Assembly (NCBI GenBank): GCA_003241385.1 | Contig: QFPO01000016.1 | Span: forward strand, 7,638 to 71,637 | Length of the DNA stretch: 64,000 nucleotides | Direction of reading: 5' to 3' | Source of the DNA: Rhodanobacter denitrificans | GTDB taxonomy: Bacteria > Pseudomonadota > Gammaproteobacteria > Xanthomonadales > Rhodanobacteraceae | Shown: one piece after another, positions 48,559 through 57,622 of the stretch | How the letters are laid out: every line of letters starts with the position of its first letter | Position numbering within the stretch: position 1 is the stretch's first letter | Program-made: the position numbers and the translations under genes | The notes under the pieces: model-generated | Database searches by the model: none | What the model saw: the letters and a program-made list of their open reading frames with translations, nothing else | What the model was told of the DNA's origin: nothing

Positions 48559-49428
48559 ATGAACGAACGCAATGCCGTCTCCCTCCCCGGTATCCCGGTC
48601 CTGCTGATCCTGATCGCGGCGATGGCCGCCACGGCGCTGTGGATCAAGCACACCACGATGGTGACCTCGCAGCCGGTCGCACTGGTCGCGCCGGTCCTGG
48701 TCATGGCGGTGCTGGCGTTCCTGACCAAGGGCTTCTTCCAGGTGCAGCCCAACCTCGGCGTCGTCATGCAGCTGTTCGGACGCTACGCCGGCACCGCCCG
48801 CACGGCCGGTCTGCGCTGGACCAACCCGTTCTATTCGCGCCACAGCGTCTCGCTGCGCGTGCGCAACTTCGAGTCGGGCAAGCTCAAGGTCAACGACAAC
48901 GACGGCAATCCGATCGAGATCGGCGCCATCGTGGTCTGGCAGGTCGTCGACACCGCCGAAGCGGTCTTCATGGTCGACGACTACGAGAACTTCGTGCAGA
49001 TCCAGGCCGAGGCGGCGCTGCGCCAGATGGCTTCGAGCTATCCGTACGACGCGCACGACGACAAGACGATCTCGCTGCGCGGCGACGGCAGCAAGGTCAA
49101 TGTGCATCTGCGCGAGGAGATCCAGGAACGCCTCGCCCAGGCCGGCGTCCGCGTCATCGAGGCACGCATCAGTCATCTGGCCTATGCGCAGGAGATCGCC
49201 CAGGCGATGCTGCAGCGCCAGCAGGCCGGCGCGATCGTCGCCGCGCGCGAGCGCATCGTCGAAGGCGCGGTCAGCATGGTCGAGATGGCGCTGGACCAGC
49301 TCAGCCAGCGTGGTGTCGTCGAGCTCGACAACGAGCGCAAGGCCAGCATGGTGAGCAACCTGCTGGTCGTGCTGTGCGGCGACCGCTCGACGCAGCCCGT
49401 CGTCAACGCCGGCTCGCTGTACGGCTGA
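48559..49428 (+). CDS. SPFH/Band 7 domain protein
   Basis: A 289-aa membrane-associated protein of the stomatin/prohibitin/flotillin superfamily. Two hydrophobic helices occur near the N-terminus (LPGIPVLLILIAAMAATALW and VALVAPVLVMAVLAFLTKGF), then the SPFH domain (about 60-230: FQVQPNLGVVMQLFGRYAGT, TGLRWTNPF-like TAGLRWTNPF, EIGAIVVWQV, FVQIQAEAALRQ) and a helical tail. These proteins organise membrane microdomains. It heads a tight operon: Arc-like gene 13 bases later, then DUF4177 and an alpha/beta hydrolase. The upstream palindrome at 48515 probably regulates it. Confidence 0.88.
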   Translation: MNERNAVSLPGIPVLLILIAAMAATALWIKHTTMVTSQPVALVAPVLVMAVLAFLTKGFFQVQPNLGVVMQLFGRYAGTARTAGLRWTNPFYSRHSVSLRVRNFESGKLKVNDNDGNPIEIGAIVVWQVVDTAEAVFMVDDYENFVQIQAEAALRQMASSYPYDAHDDKTISLRGDGSKVNVHLREEIQERLAQAGVRVIEARISHLAYAQEIAQAMLQRQQAGAIVAARERIVEGAVSMVEMALDQLSQRGVVELDNERKASMVSNLLVVLCGDRSTQPVVNAGSLYG

Positions 49429-49441
49429 GCCGGCGCCCGCC

Positions 49442-49636
49442 GTGACCGACAAGAAGGCCTATCCGCTGCGCATCAGTGCGGTCGTGCTGGAGGCGATGCA
49501 GCGCTGGTCCGACGACGAACTGCGCAGCCTCAACGCACAGATCGAATACGTGCTGCGCGAGGCCCTGCGCAAATCCGGCCGGCTCAAGGCCGCCGATCGC
49601 CCCAAGCCGGTCGTCGATTCCGCCGACGACACCTGA
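49442..49636 (+). CDS. Arc-like small DNA-binding (ribbon-helix-helix) protein
   Basis: A 64-aa protein read from GTG 49442 as MTDKKAYPLRISAVVLEAMQ then RWSDDELRSLNAQIEYVLRE. The first ten residues form a short beta-strand (YPLRIS) and the next thirty two helices, matching the Arc/MetJ ribbon-helix-helix pattern, with an extra C-terminal 20 residues. It sits between the SPFH and DUF4177 genes, the usual position of such a protein in this conserved operon. It may bind the 48515 palindrome, but beta-strand binders usually prefer other site forms, so this is only a suggestion. Confidence 0.75.
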   Translation: MTDKKAYPLRISAVVLEAMQRWSDDELRSLNAQIEYVLREALRKSGRLKAADRPKPVVDSADDT

Positions 49637-49652
49637 TCGAGAGATTCGACCG

Positions 49653-49838
49653 ATGAGCACGATCCATTCCTTCGAACACAAGGTCATCGAGGTCAAGGTC
49701 AAGCTGTTCCGCAACACCTTCCTCGAGGACATCGGCGAGGTCCTGCGCCGCGAGGGCCAGGGCGGCTGGGAGCTCGTCAACGCCGTGCAGAGTTCGTCGG
49801 CGACGCCGTTGCTGCTGTTCTTCAAGCGCCGCCGCTGA
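49653..49838 (+). CDS. DUF4177-family small protein
   Basis: A 61-aa protein, MSTIHSFEHKVIEVKVKLFR..., ending with LLLFFKRRR. It contains the DUF4177 pattern: an N-terminal strand (YKVI-like HKVIEV), LREGQGGWELV-like text (RREGQGGWELVNAV) and a final hydrophobic strand with basic residues. Function unknown. It lies 16 bases after the Arc-like gene and 21 bases before the hydrolase, so it is cotranscribed. The Arc-like protein, DUF4177 and SPFH genes form a recurrent unit. Confidence 0.8.
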   Translation: MSTIHSFEHKVIEVKVKLFRNTFLEDIGEVLRREGQGGWELVNAVQSSSATPLLLFFKRRR

Positions 49839-49859
49839 GCGGCGATCAGGAGGTCTGCG

Positions 49860-51242
49860 ATGATGATGATGAAACGATCGCCGCTGCTGATCGTGCTGCT
49901 CGCGGCCGCGCTCGTCGTCGGCGGCGGCATCGCCCTGGTCCGCCACCTGCTGCCACCGGCGGCGACGCCGGCCGTGGCCGACCCGACGCAGGCGCAGCGC
50001 GCCGATGCCTTTCTCGACCTGCTCGACGCCGGCCGCTACGACGAAGCGCTGGCGATGGGATCGCCGCGGCTGCGCGAGGCGCTGGCCGGCGGCAAGCTGC
50101 AGAAGGTCTGGGAGACACTGCCGCAGCAGCTCGGCGCGCGCCAGGCGCGCGGGCCGATCCGCGGCGAGGCGATCGACGGTCATCCGATCCTGACCTCGAG
50201 CCTGCGGTTCGGCCTGACCGCGCTCGACGCGCGCATCATGTTCGACGCCGACGGCCTGATCGACGGCTTCCGTCTGGTGCCCGCGCAGGCGCCGGCGACG
50301 CCGGCCACGCCGGAGCGCACCGAGCGCTATGCCGAGACCGCGATCGCGGTCGGCAGCCCCGACGGCGACCTGCCCGGCCTGCTGACGCTGCCGGCCGGCG
50401 CGGGCCGCGTGCCGGGCGTCGTGCTCGTGCACGGTTCCGGTGCGCACGACCGCGACGAGACGATCGGTCCGAACAAGCCGTTCCGCGATCTGGCGCACGG
50501 CCTGGCCGAGCGCGGCATCGCCGTGCTGCGCTACGACAAGCGCAGCCGCGTGGCGCCACAGCGCTTCGCCGGCGGCGATTTCACGGTCGAGGACGAAGTC
50601 GTCGCCGACGCACTGGCCGCGGTCGCGCTGCTGCGCCGGCGCGCCGAGATCGATCCGGCCCGTGTCTTCGTCGTCGGCCACAGTCTCGGCGCGATGCTCG
50701 CGCCGCGCATCGCCGAGCGCGACCCGCAGATCGCCGGCCTGGTGCTGCTGGCTGCACCGGCGACGCGCCTGGAGGACGCCGTGCTGCGCCAGAGCCGCTA
50801 CCTGGCGCAGCTGCACGGCACGCCGGATGCCGACACCGAGGCCGCGCTGGCCGATCTGGAGCGCCAGCGCGACCGGATCCGCCGGCTCGCCGACGAACCC
50901 GACGACGGCACGCCGCTGCTGCTCGATCTGCCGCGCCGCTACTGGCTCGACCTCGACGGCTACGATGCGGTCGCGACCGCGCGCCGGGTCGGTCGCCCGC
51001 TGCTGATCGTCCAGGGCGATGCCGACTATCAGGTCACGCCTGAGGACGACTTCGCGCGCTGGCGCGAGGCCTTCGGCGAGGACCGGCGCGTGCGGCTGAT
51101 CCGCTATCCGGGATTGAGTCACCTGCTGATGCCGGCCGGCGATCGGCCGGGGCCGGCCGACTACGCGAAGGCCGGCCACGTCGCCGACGCGGTGATCGCC
51201 GACGTCGCCGACTGGATCGCGCAGACGCCCGCCTCTCCATGA
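49860..51242 (+). CDS. Alpha/beta hydrolase with N-terminal DUF3887-like domain
   Basis: A 460-aa exported protein. An N-terminal hydrophobic segment (LLIVLLAAALVVGGGIALV) acts as a signal anchor. Residues about 45-150 (ADAFLDLLDAGRYDEALAMG...) form a small alpha/beta domain like DUF3887/SnoaL-type folds. The hydrolase core (about 165-460) has VVLVHGSGAHDRDETIGPNK, the nucleophile in VVGHSLGAMLAP (Ser near 279), the Asp in VQGDADYQV (near 388) and the His in GLSHLLMPAGD (near 420), a complete triad. An esterase or peptidase-like role is possible; the substrate is unknown. It is the last gene of the SPFH operon. Confidence 0.88.
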   Translation: MMMMKRSPLLIVLLAAALVVGGGIALVRHLLPPAATPAVADPTQAQRADAFLDLLDAGRYDEALAMGSPRLREALAGGKLQKVWETLPQQLGARQARGPIRGEAIDGHPILTSSLRFGLTALDARIMFDADGLIDGFRLVPAQAPATPATPERTERYAETAIAVGSPDGDLPGLLTLPAGAGRVPGVVLVHGSGAHDRDETIGPNKPFRDLAHGLAERGIAVLRYDKRSRVAPQRFAGGDFTVEDEVVADALAAVALLRRRAEIDPARVFVVGHSLGAMLAPRIAERDPQIAGLVLLAAPATRLEDAVLRQSRYLAQLHGTPDADTEAALADLERQRDRIRRLADEPDDGTPLLLDLPRRYWLDLDGYDAVATARRVGRPLLIVQGDADYQVTPEDDFARWREAFGEDRRVRLIRYPGLSHLLMPAGDRPGPADYAKAGHVADAVIADVADWIAQTPASP

Positions 51243-51247
51243 TGCCT

Positions 51248-51288
51248 GCGCGATTGCCGGGTTCTTTGCATTTCCCTTGCAATCGCGC
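51248..51288. promoter_or_regulatory. Perfect 10-bp inverted repeat upstream of macA
   Basis: GCGCGATTGC (51248-51257) and GCAATCGCGC (51279-51288) flank a 21-base centre. The structure lies between the hydrolase stop and macA, 60 bases before the macA ATG. It could be an operator of macAB-tolC, a leader hairpin or the end of the upstream transcript; there is no T tract. Confidence 0.55.
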
Positions 51289-51348
51289 CACTCCCGCTGA
51301 CGACGCTTCCCGGCACACTGCACGCCGTCGCGTCGCCATGCCCCGCCC

Positions 51349-52740
51349 ATGCCTAGAACACCCTCGCGTCTGATCCGCTACGCCGTCGCCGCCGTCGTCC
51401 TGATCGCGGCCGGCCTCCTCCTCAAGGCCTGGCTGTTCCCGGCCCCGGCCGCCACCCGCTACGTGACCGCCGCGGTCACGCGCGGCGACATCGAGCAGAC
51501 CGTGATCGCGACCGGCACGCTCGAGGCGCGCAACCTCGTCAGCGTCGGCGCCCAGGTCTCCGGGCGCGTGGTCTCGCTGAAGGTCGACCTCGGCGACACC
51601 GTCGAGCAGGGCCAGCTGATCGCCGAGATCGACTCGCTGCCGCAGCAGAACGCGCTGCGCAACGCCGAGGCAGGACTGGCGACGCTGCGCGCGCAGCGCA
51701 GCGCGCGCGTCGCCGCGCTCAAGCAGGCCGAGCTCGCCTTCAAGCGCCAGCAGGAAATGATGAACGCCGATGCGACCTCGCGCGCCGAGTACGAGGCGGC
51801 CGAGGCCAGCCTGGCCTCGACGCGCGCCGACATCAGCGCGCTCGACGCGCAGATCGAACAGGGCTCGATCCAGGTCGACACCGCCAAGCTCAATCTCGGC
51901 TACACGAAGATCCTCGCGCCGATCGACGGCACCGTGGTCGCGGTCGTGACCAAGGAAGGCCAGACCGTCAACGCGAACCAGTCGGCGCCGACGATCGTCA
52001 AGCTGGCCGAGCTGTCGACGCTGACGATCAAGGCGCAGATCTCCGAGGCCGACGTCGTCAAGGTCGCGCCGAACCAGAAGGTCTGGTTCACGATCCTCGG
52101 CGAGCCGGACCGGCGCTACTACGCGCAGCTGCGCGCGGTGGAGCCGGCACCCGAGTCGATCGCCAGCGAGACGACGTCGAACAGCGCCAGCAGCACGTCC
52201 TCGACCGCGATCTACTACAACGGCCTGTTCGATGTGCCCAACCCCGATGGCAAGCTGCGCATCTCGATGACCGCGACCGTCAACATCGTGCTCGGCGAGG
52301 CGCGTGACGCCCTGCTGGTGCCTTCCTCGGCGATCGTCACCGGCGGCGGTCGCGGCGGCGCTGGCGCTGCGCAGCGGCGTGCGCCCGGCGCCGAGGCGAC
52401 CGCCGGCGCTTCCGCCGGCAGCGGCGCAGCGACTGCCGTGCCGAACGCCGCGGCGGCGGCTGGCGGCGCCGAGCCCGGCGGCGATCGGCCGCGCCGGCGT
52501 CGCGAGGCCGGTACCGACGGCGGCGAACGGCCGGCCGTGCCGCGCTTCGTACGCGTGCTCGATGCCGCCGGCGAGGTCGTCGAGAAGCCGGTCCGGGTCG
52601 GCCTCAACAACAACATCCAGGCCGAGATCCTCGAAGGCCTGTCCGAGGGCGACCAGGTCGTGCTCGGCCAGTCCGGCAACGCCGCGGCGGTCAATCCGAA
52701 CCGCCGCAACATGGGCATGCGCCCGCCGCCGGGATTCTGA
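51349..52740 (+). CDS. macA: Periplasmic adaptor MacA of a MacAB-TolC-type exporter
   Basis: A 463-aa membrane-fusion protein. An N-terminal membrane anchor (LIRYAVAAVVLIAAGLLLKA) precedes the biotinyl-lipoyl half domain (about 45-70, GTLEARNLVSVGAQVSGRVV), a coiled-coil hairpin (about 85-190, Ala/Gln/Arg/Glu-rich), then the beta-barrel and membrane-proximal domains. An unusual Gly/Ala/Arg-rich stretch of about 60 residues (near 330-390) separates the last two. In complexes of this type MacA links the inner-membrane ATPase MacB to the outer-membrane channel. macB begins 2 bases after its stop, so the genes are coupled. Confidence 0.92.
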   Translation: MPRTPSRLIRYAVAAVVLIAAGLLLKAWLFPAPAATRYVTAAVTRGDIEQTVIATGTLEARNLVSVGAQVSGRVVSLKVDLGDTVEQGQLIAEIDSLPQQNALRNAEAGLATLRAQRSARVAALKQAELAFKRQQEMMNADATSRAEYEAAEASLASTRADISALDAQIEQGSIQVDTAKLNLGYTKILAPIDGTVVAVVTKEGQTVNANQSAPTIVKLAELSTLTIKAQISEADVVKVAPNQKVWFTILGEPDRRYYAQLRAVEPAPESIASETTSNSASSTSSTAIYYNGLFDVPNPDGKLRISMTATVNIVLGEARDALLVPSSAIVTGGGRGGAGAAQRRAPGAEATAGASAGSGAATAVPNAAAAAGGAEPGGDRPRRRREAGTDGGERPAVPRFVRVLDAAGEVVEKPVRVGLNNNIQAEILEGLSEGDQVVLGQSGNAAAVNPNRRNMGMRPPPGF

Positions 52741-52742
52741 GC

Positions 52743-54701
52743 GTGGCCGCCCCGCTGCTCGAACTGCGCCAGGTCCGTCGTGAGTACCCGGCCGGCGACC
52801 AGACGCTCGTCGTCCTGCGCGACGTCGACCTGACGATCGAGGCCGGCGAGTTCGTCGCGATCGTCGGCGCATCCGGATCGGGCAAGTCGACGCTGATGAA
52901 CATCCTCGGCTGCCTCGACCGGCCGAGCGCCGGCAGCTACCGCGTGGCCGGCCGCGAGACCGGCCGGCTCGCGCCCGACGAGCTGGCCGAACTGCGCCGC
53001 GAACATTTCGGCTTCGTGTTCCAGCGCTACCACCTGCTGGCCGACCTGACTGCGCTCGGCAACGTCGAGACGCCGGCGATCTACGCCGGCAAGGATCCGG
53101 CCACCCGGCGCGCGCGCGCGACCGACCTGCTCGGCCGGCTCGGCCTGTCCGAGCGTCTGGACCACAAGCCCGGCCAGCTCTCGGGCGGCCAGCAGCAGCG
53201 CGTATCGATCGCGCGCGCGCTGATGAACGGCGGCGAGGTGATCCTCGCCGACGAGCCGACCGGCGCGCTCGACAGCCGCAGCGGCGAGGAGATGCTGCGC
53301 CTGCTGCAGGGGCTGCACGGCGAAGGCCACACGATCGTCCTGGTCACGCACGACATGCAGGTCGCCGAACATGCCTCGCGCGTGATCGAGATCAGCGACG
53401 GACGCATCGTCGCCGACCGTCGCCGCGGCGAGGCGCCGGCGGCCGCGCCGATCGCACGCGTGCCGGCGCGCGAATCGTGGCGCGCGCGCCTGGACCGCTC
53501 GCGCGAGGCCTTGCGCATGGCGCTGCTGGCGATGAACGCGCATCGCCTGCGCACGTTCCTGACGATGCTCGGGATCATCATCGGCATCGCCTCGGTGGTG
53601 TCGGTGGTCGCGCTCGGCGCCGGTTCGCAGAAGCAGATCCTCGACAACATCAGCGCGATCGGCACCAACGTCATCGACATCTACCCGGGCAGCGGCTTCG
53701 GCGACATGCGCTCCGGGCGCGTGCGCACGCTGGTGCCGGCCGACGCCGACGCGCTGGCGCAGCAGGACTACGTCGACAGTGTCACGCCGGCCGTGCAGAG
53801 CAGCGCGACGCTGCGCTACCGCAACGTCTCGGTGAACGCCTCGATCAACGGCGTCGGCGACCAGTACTTCCGCGTGCGCGGCTTCGAGATCGCCACCGGC
53901 GTCGCGTTCGACCAGGACAGCGTGCGCCGGCAGTCGCAGGACGTGGTGATCGACGACAACACCTACCGCAAGCTGTTCGGCGAAGGCGCCGAGGCGGCCG
54001 GCACCGATCCGATCGGCCAGGTGATCCTGCTCAACAACATGCCCAGCCGCATCATCGGCGTGACCGCGCGCAAGGACTCGGCGTTCGGCAGCAACGAGAA
54101 CCTCAACGTATTCGTGCCGTACACCACCGCGATGTACCGCCTGCTCGGCCAGAACTACCTGCGCAGCATCACCGTGCGCGTCGACGACGCGGTCGCGATG
54201 GACGCCGCCGAGGCCGGCATCACCAGCCTGCTGACCCAGCGTCACGGCAGCCAGGATTTCTACGTGTCGAACATCGACTCGGTGCGCCAGACGATCGAGC
54301 AGACCACGCAGACGATGACTCTGCTGGTCTCCTCGATCGCGCTGATCTCGCTGATCGTCGGCGGCATCGGCGTCATGAACATCATGCTGGTGTCGGTGAC
54401 CGAGCGGACGCGCGAGATCGGCGTGCGCATGGCGGTCGGCGCGCGTCAGGGCGACATCCTGCAGCAGTTCCTGATCGAGGCGGTGCTGGTCTGCCTGCTC
54501 GGCGGCCTGCTCGGCGTGCTGCTGGCGATCGGCATCGGCTTGCTGTTCGCGCAGGTCGGCGGCAGCTTCCGCATGGTCTATTCGACGGCGTCGATGGTCG
54601 TCGCGTTCGCGTGCTCGACCCTGATCGGCGTCGTGTTCGGCTTCCTGCCGGCGCGCAACGCCGCCCGCCTGGACCCGGTCGACGCGCTGGCGCGCGACTG
54701 A
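52743..54701 (+). CDS. macB: ABC transporter MacB (ATPase-permease)
   Basis: A 652-aa ABC half-transporter. The ATPase domain (about 1-230) has Walker A GASGSGKST (near 41), the signature LSGGQQQR (near 147) and Walker B VILADEPTGALD (near 164-175). A first membrane helix follows at about 275-295 (RTFLTMLGIIIGIASVVSVV), then a large periplasmic domain and three helices near the C-terminus (TLLVSSIALISLIVGGIGVM, VLVCLLGGLLGVLLAIGIGL and the last). The DPVDALARD end is typical. It works with MacA and an outer-membrane channel to export macrolides or peptides. GTG 52743 lies 2 bases after the macA stop. Confidence 0.93.
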   Translation: MAAPLLELRQVRREYPAGDQTLVVLRDVDLTIEAGEFVAIVGASGSGKSTLMNILGCLDRPSAGSYRVAGRETGRLAPDELAELRREHFGFVFQRYHLLADLTALGNVETPAIYAGKDPATRRARATDLLGRLGLSERLDHKPGQLSGGQQQRVSIARALMNGGEVILADEPTGALDSRSGEEMLRLLQGLHGEGHTIVLVTHDMQVAEHASRVIEISDGRIVADRRRGEAPAAAPIARVPARESWRARLDRSREALRMALLAMNAHRLRTFLTMLGIIIGIASVVSVVALGAGSQKQILDNISAIGTNVIDIYPGSGFGDMRSGRVRTLVPADADALAQQDYVDSVTPAVQSSATLRYRNVSVNASINGVGDQYFRVRGFEIATGVAFDQDSVRRQSQDVVIDDNTYRKLFGEGAEAAGTDPIGQVILLNNMPSRIIGVTARKDSAFGSNENLNVFVPYTTAMYRLLGQNYLRSITVRVDDAVAMDAAEAGITSLLTQRHGSQDFYVSNIDSVRQTIEQTTQTMTLLVSSIALISLIVGGIGVMNIMLVSVTERTREIGVRMAVGARQGDILQQFLIEAVLVCLLGGLLGVLLAIGIGLLFAQVGGSFRMVYSTASMVVAFACSTLIGVVFGFLPARNAARLDPVDALARD

Positions 54702-54713
54702 AGGAGAACGCTC

Positions 54714-56138
54714 ATGCCCACGATTCGGACTGCATACGGGACCACAGCGAGCGAGCGCCGCGCGCTGCTGGCGCTGGCGATCGGCACGCTGTGCGCCTGC
54801 GGCCCGGCCGTGCGCACGCCGTACGTCCGGCCCGACGTCACGCTGCCGGTGGCCTGGCAGGCGACGGCGCCGGACGGCGCGGTCACGGTCGACGCGTGGT
54901 GGCGCCGTTTCGACGATGCGGCACTCGATGCGGCGATCGATGCGGTGCTCGCGCGCAACAACGACCTGGCCGCGGCGACGATTCGGGTGCGCCGCGCACA
55001 GCTGCAGGCCGACCTGGCGCGCAACCAGTTCGTGCCGGCGGTCAGTGCCGGCGTCAACAGCGGCATCAGCCGCAGTCTCGACCACGGCGGGCCGTCGTCG
55101 CGCTCCAACTCCGCGTCGCTGTCGGTCAGCTACGAGGTCGACCTGTGGGGCCGCCTCGGCAGCGAGCGCGATGCCGCGGTCTGGGAGGCACTGGCGACCG
55201 AGCAGGACCGCGAGGCGACCGCGATCGCGCTGGTCGGCACGACCGCGCGGCTGTACTGGGAGCTGGCCTATCTGAACCAGCGTCTCGCGGCCAGCCGCAT
55301 GAGCATCGAGGTCGCGCGCCGCACGCTGGACTTCGTGCGCGTGCAGTACCGCGCCGGCGCGGTGTCGGCGCTGGAGGTCAGCGATGCCGAACAGAACCTG
55401 GCCAGTCAGGAGGCCAGTGACGCCAGCCTGCAGCAGCAGCGCATCGAGACGCGCAATGCCTGGGCGATCCTATTCGATGGTCCGCCCGGCGAGATCGGCG
55501 TCGATCCGCAGGATCTGCCGGACGGCGAACTGCCGGCGATCGACGCCGGCCTGCCGGCCGACCTGCTGGCGCGCCGGCCCGATCTGCGCGCGGCGGAACT
55601 GCGCCTGCGCGCGAGCCTGGCCAATGCCGACGCGACGCGTGCGAGCTACTACCCGCGCCTGACGCTGACCGGCAGCGCCGGCGGATCGAGCGTCTCGCTC
55701 GGCGACGTGCTCGCCAATCCGGTCGGTTCGCTCGGGGCCGGGCTCGCGCTGCCGTTCCTGCAGTTCAACCAGATGCGGCTCAGCACGCAGGTGTCCGAAT
55801 CGCAGTACGCCGAGGCCGTGGTCGGCTTCCGGCAGACGCTGTACCAGGCACTGGCCGACGTCGACAACGCGCTGGCCGCGCGGCTGACCCAGGCCGAGCG
55901 CGCGCGTCTGCTCGAGGCCTCGCTGGTCGCCGCGCTGAAATCCGAGCGGCTCTACGAGGTGCGCTACAAGGCCGGCGCGGTCGCGCTGCGCGCCTGGCTC
56001 GACGCGCAGGAGCGGCGCCGTGCGGCCGAGATCGCACTGGCCGAGAACCGGCTGGCGCGGCTCGACAACCAGGTGTCGATCTATCAGGCGCTCGGCGGCG
56101 ACGCGACGATCGCCGAGCGGCTCGCCGGCGAGGGCTGA
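54714..56138 (+). CDS. Outer-membrane efflux channel, NodT/TolC-type lipoprotein
   Basis: A 474-aa outer-membrane efflux protein, third gene of the macAB operon, starting 12 bases after macB. The N-terminus LLALAIGTLCAC carries a lipobox, so it should be acylated, as in the NodT subfamily. Two halves with the OEP pattern follow: NNDLAAATIRVRRAQLQADL (near 80) and LLARRPDLRAAELRLRASLA (near 285), each followed by long helices and GQLPFLQFNQ-type strand text. It supplies the outer channel for MacAB, completing a tripartite exporter in one operon. The stop codon overlaps a hairpin. Confidence 0.92.
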   Translation: MPTIRTAYGTTASERRALLALAIGTLCACGPAVRTPYVRPDVTLPVAWQATAPDGAVTVDAWWRRFDDAALDAAIDAVLARNNDLAAATIRVRRAQLQADLARNQFVPAVSAGVNSGISRSLDHGGPSSRSNSASLSVSYEVDLWGRLGSERDAAVWEALATEQDREATAIALVGTTARLYWELAYLNQRLAASRMSIEVARRTLDFVRVQYRAGAVSALEVSDAEQNLASQEASDASLQQQRIETRNAWAILFDGPPGEIGVDPQDLPDGELPAIDAGLPADLLARRPDLRAAELRLRASLANADATRASYYPRLTLTGSAGGSSVSLGDVLANPVGSLGAGLALPFLQFNQMRLSTQVSESQYAEAVVGFRQTLYQALADVDNALAARLTQAERARLLEASLVAALKSERLYEVRYKAGAVALRAWLDAQERRRAAEIALAENRLARLDNQVSIYQALGGDATIAERLAGEG

Positions 56139-56160
56139 GCGGCGCAGCGCGGCGCCGCTC
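56137..56160. repeat. GC hairpin overlapping the efflux-channel stop codon
   Basis: GAGCGGCG (56137-56144) pairs perfectly with CGCCGCTC (56153-56160) around an 8-base loop. The stem begins in the TGA codon. No T tract follows. Confidence 0.5.
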
Positions 56161-56306
56161 GCGCAGGTTCGCCGACGCACGGTCGATCGGCGACACGTCC
56201 TGTGCGCTCAGTGTCGATCGCCCAGGCGTGCCGGTCGGCCGCCGCGTCCGCCCTGCCCGTGCCGGCGCTGCGCTACGTGCCGACGCGATCGCGCCGGGCC
56301 GCCTGC

Positions 56307-56312
56307 TAAGCT
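56307..56312 (+). promoter_or_regulatory. Putative -10 for the M15 peptidase gene (leaderless transcript)
   Basis: TAAGCT ends 6 bases before the ATG at 56319. If this is the -10 element, transcription starts at or within a few bases of the ATG and the mRNA has no Shine-Dalgarno leader. None is seen. Confidence 0.35.
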
Positions 56313-56318
56313 CGCGCG

Positions 56319-56891
56319 ATGAGCGCCGCCCCGCCCGTTCCGCCGCTTCGCTGCGACGCCGCCGCACGGCAGGCGATCGTGCGCGAGGCGCGCCGCCTCG
56401 GCGTGCCGCAGGACTACGGACGGCGACGCGCGCTGCGCATCGTTCGGGAACCGGACGCACTCGTCTACATCGGCCCCGACGTGCACGACCGTCCGCAATG
56501 GCTGGCGCCACCGGCCGCACGCGCCTGGCGGCGCATGGCCGCCGCGGCCGAAGCCGACGGCATCGTCCTGCAGGTGGTCTCGGCGTTCCGCTCGGCCGAG
56601 TACCAGCTCGGCATCCTGCGCCGCAAGCTCGAACGCGGCCAGACGATCGACCGGATCCTCGAGGTCAGCGCGGCGCCCGGCTACAGCGAGCATCACTCCG
56701 GTCGCGTGCTCGATCTGACGACGCCCGGCTACGCCGCGCTCGAGGAGGAGTTCGAGCGCTCACCGGCGTTCGCCTGGCTGCAGCGCCACGCGGCCCGTTA
56801 CGGTTTCCGGCTGTCGTATCCGCGCGGCAACCGGCACGGCATCGCCTACGAACCCTGGCACTGGTGCTGGCACCGCTCAGCGGCGCGGTAG
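56319..56891 (+). CDS. M15-family D-alanyl-D-alanine carboxypeptidase (VanY/DacY-like)
   Basis: A 190-aa zinc carboxypeptidase. Family motifs in order are VSAFRSAEYQLGILRRKL (near 88-105), SEHHSGRVLDL (near 126-136) holding His and Asp ligands, and EPWHWCWHR near the C-terminus holding the second His. It should cleave the terminal D-Ala from peptidoglycan peptides. No signal peptide is evident, which is odd for an envelope enzyme; a cytoplasmic role or missed upstream start is possible. Its 3' end overlaps the convergent methyltransferase gene by 15 bases. Confidence 0.85.
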   Translation: MSAAPPVPPLRCDAAARQAIVREARRLGVPQDYGRRRALRIVREPDALVYIGPDVHDRPQWLAPPAARAWRRMAAAAEADGIVLQVVSAFRSAEYQLGILRRKLERGQTIDRILEVSAAPGYSEHHSGRVLDLTTPGYAALEEEFERSPAFAWLQRHAARYGFRLSYPRGNRHGIAYEPWHWCWHRSAAR

Positions 56892-57494
56892 CGGCGCCGC
56901 CAGCTCGAGCGCGGCGACCGTGCGCATCAGGCGCGGCCCCAGATAGCAGTGCGAGCCGCAGGCCATCAGCCCGGCCTCGGCGAACGCGCGCCGGTACCAG
57001 TCCGGCCGCCGCGCGATGAAGCCTTCGGTATCGCCTTCCAGATCGTCGGCGGCCGTGAACACCTCGACGAAGGCCAGGCCTTCGAGTAGATCGGCGAATC
57101 CCGACAGGCCGCGCCGCAGCTCGGCCGACGGCACGTAGTGCAGCACGTCCGAGCAGACGATCAGATCGAAGCGCCGCTCGAAGCGCAGCTGTTCGAGCTG
57201 GCCGAAGCGCGCCAGGCGCAGATTGCGCGCGCGCCCGTAGCGTGCAATCGCATATTCGCTCGGATCGAGTCCGAGATAGTCCAGATCCGGCCGCAGCCGC
57301 CGCAGCGGCGCGCGCCACGCGCCTTCGCCGCAGCCGACGTCGAGCACGTTGCGCAGCGGATGGCCGAGGTAGTACTCGGCCGTCGCGACGACCATCGCGA
57401 CGGTACGCGCGACGCTGGCCGGTGCGCGCACGCGCCGTGCCGGATCGCGGTACCAGCGGTCGAAATAGGCCTGGTCGTAGCGCTTGCGGTTCAT
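56877..57494 (-). CDS. Class I SAM-dependent methyltransferase
   Basis: A 205-aa protein with the methyltransferase fold. The SAM-binding motif I NVLDVGCGEGAWRAPL lies near residues 49-64, motif II YLGLDPSEYAIARYG near 73-87, and the motif IV region FDLIVCSDVLHYV near 108-120. The start MNRKRYDQAYFDRWYRD is a common bacterial N-terminus. The substrate is unknown. It converges with the M15 gene (15-base overlap) and is divergent from phaZ, with a 128-base gap. Confidence 0.88.
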   Translation of the reverse strand: MNRKRYDQAYFDRWYRDPARRVRAPASVARTVAMVVATAEYYLGHPLRNVLDVGCGEGAWRAPLRRLRPDLDYLGLDPSEYAIARYGRARNLRLARFGQLEQLRFERRFDLIVCSDVLHYVPSAELRRGLSGFADLLEGLAFVEVFTAADDLEGDTEGFIARRPDWYRRAFAEAGLMACGSHCYLGPRLMRTVAALELAAPLPRR

Positions 57495-57622
57495 TCGGTC
57501 CTCGTCACGATACGGTTAAGAAATCGCTGCACCGGTTACGACGATCGTCGAAGCATTGCCGATCGGACCGGATTGCTGCGATGCGATAAGATCACCGGAC
57601 ACCCCGCGGAGGCCAGGCCCCG

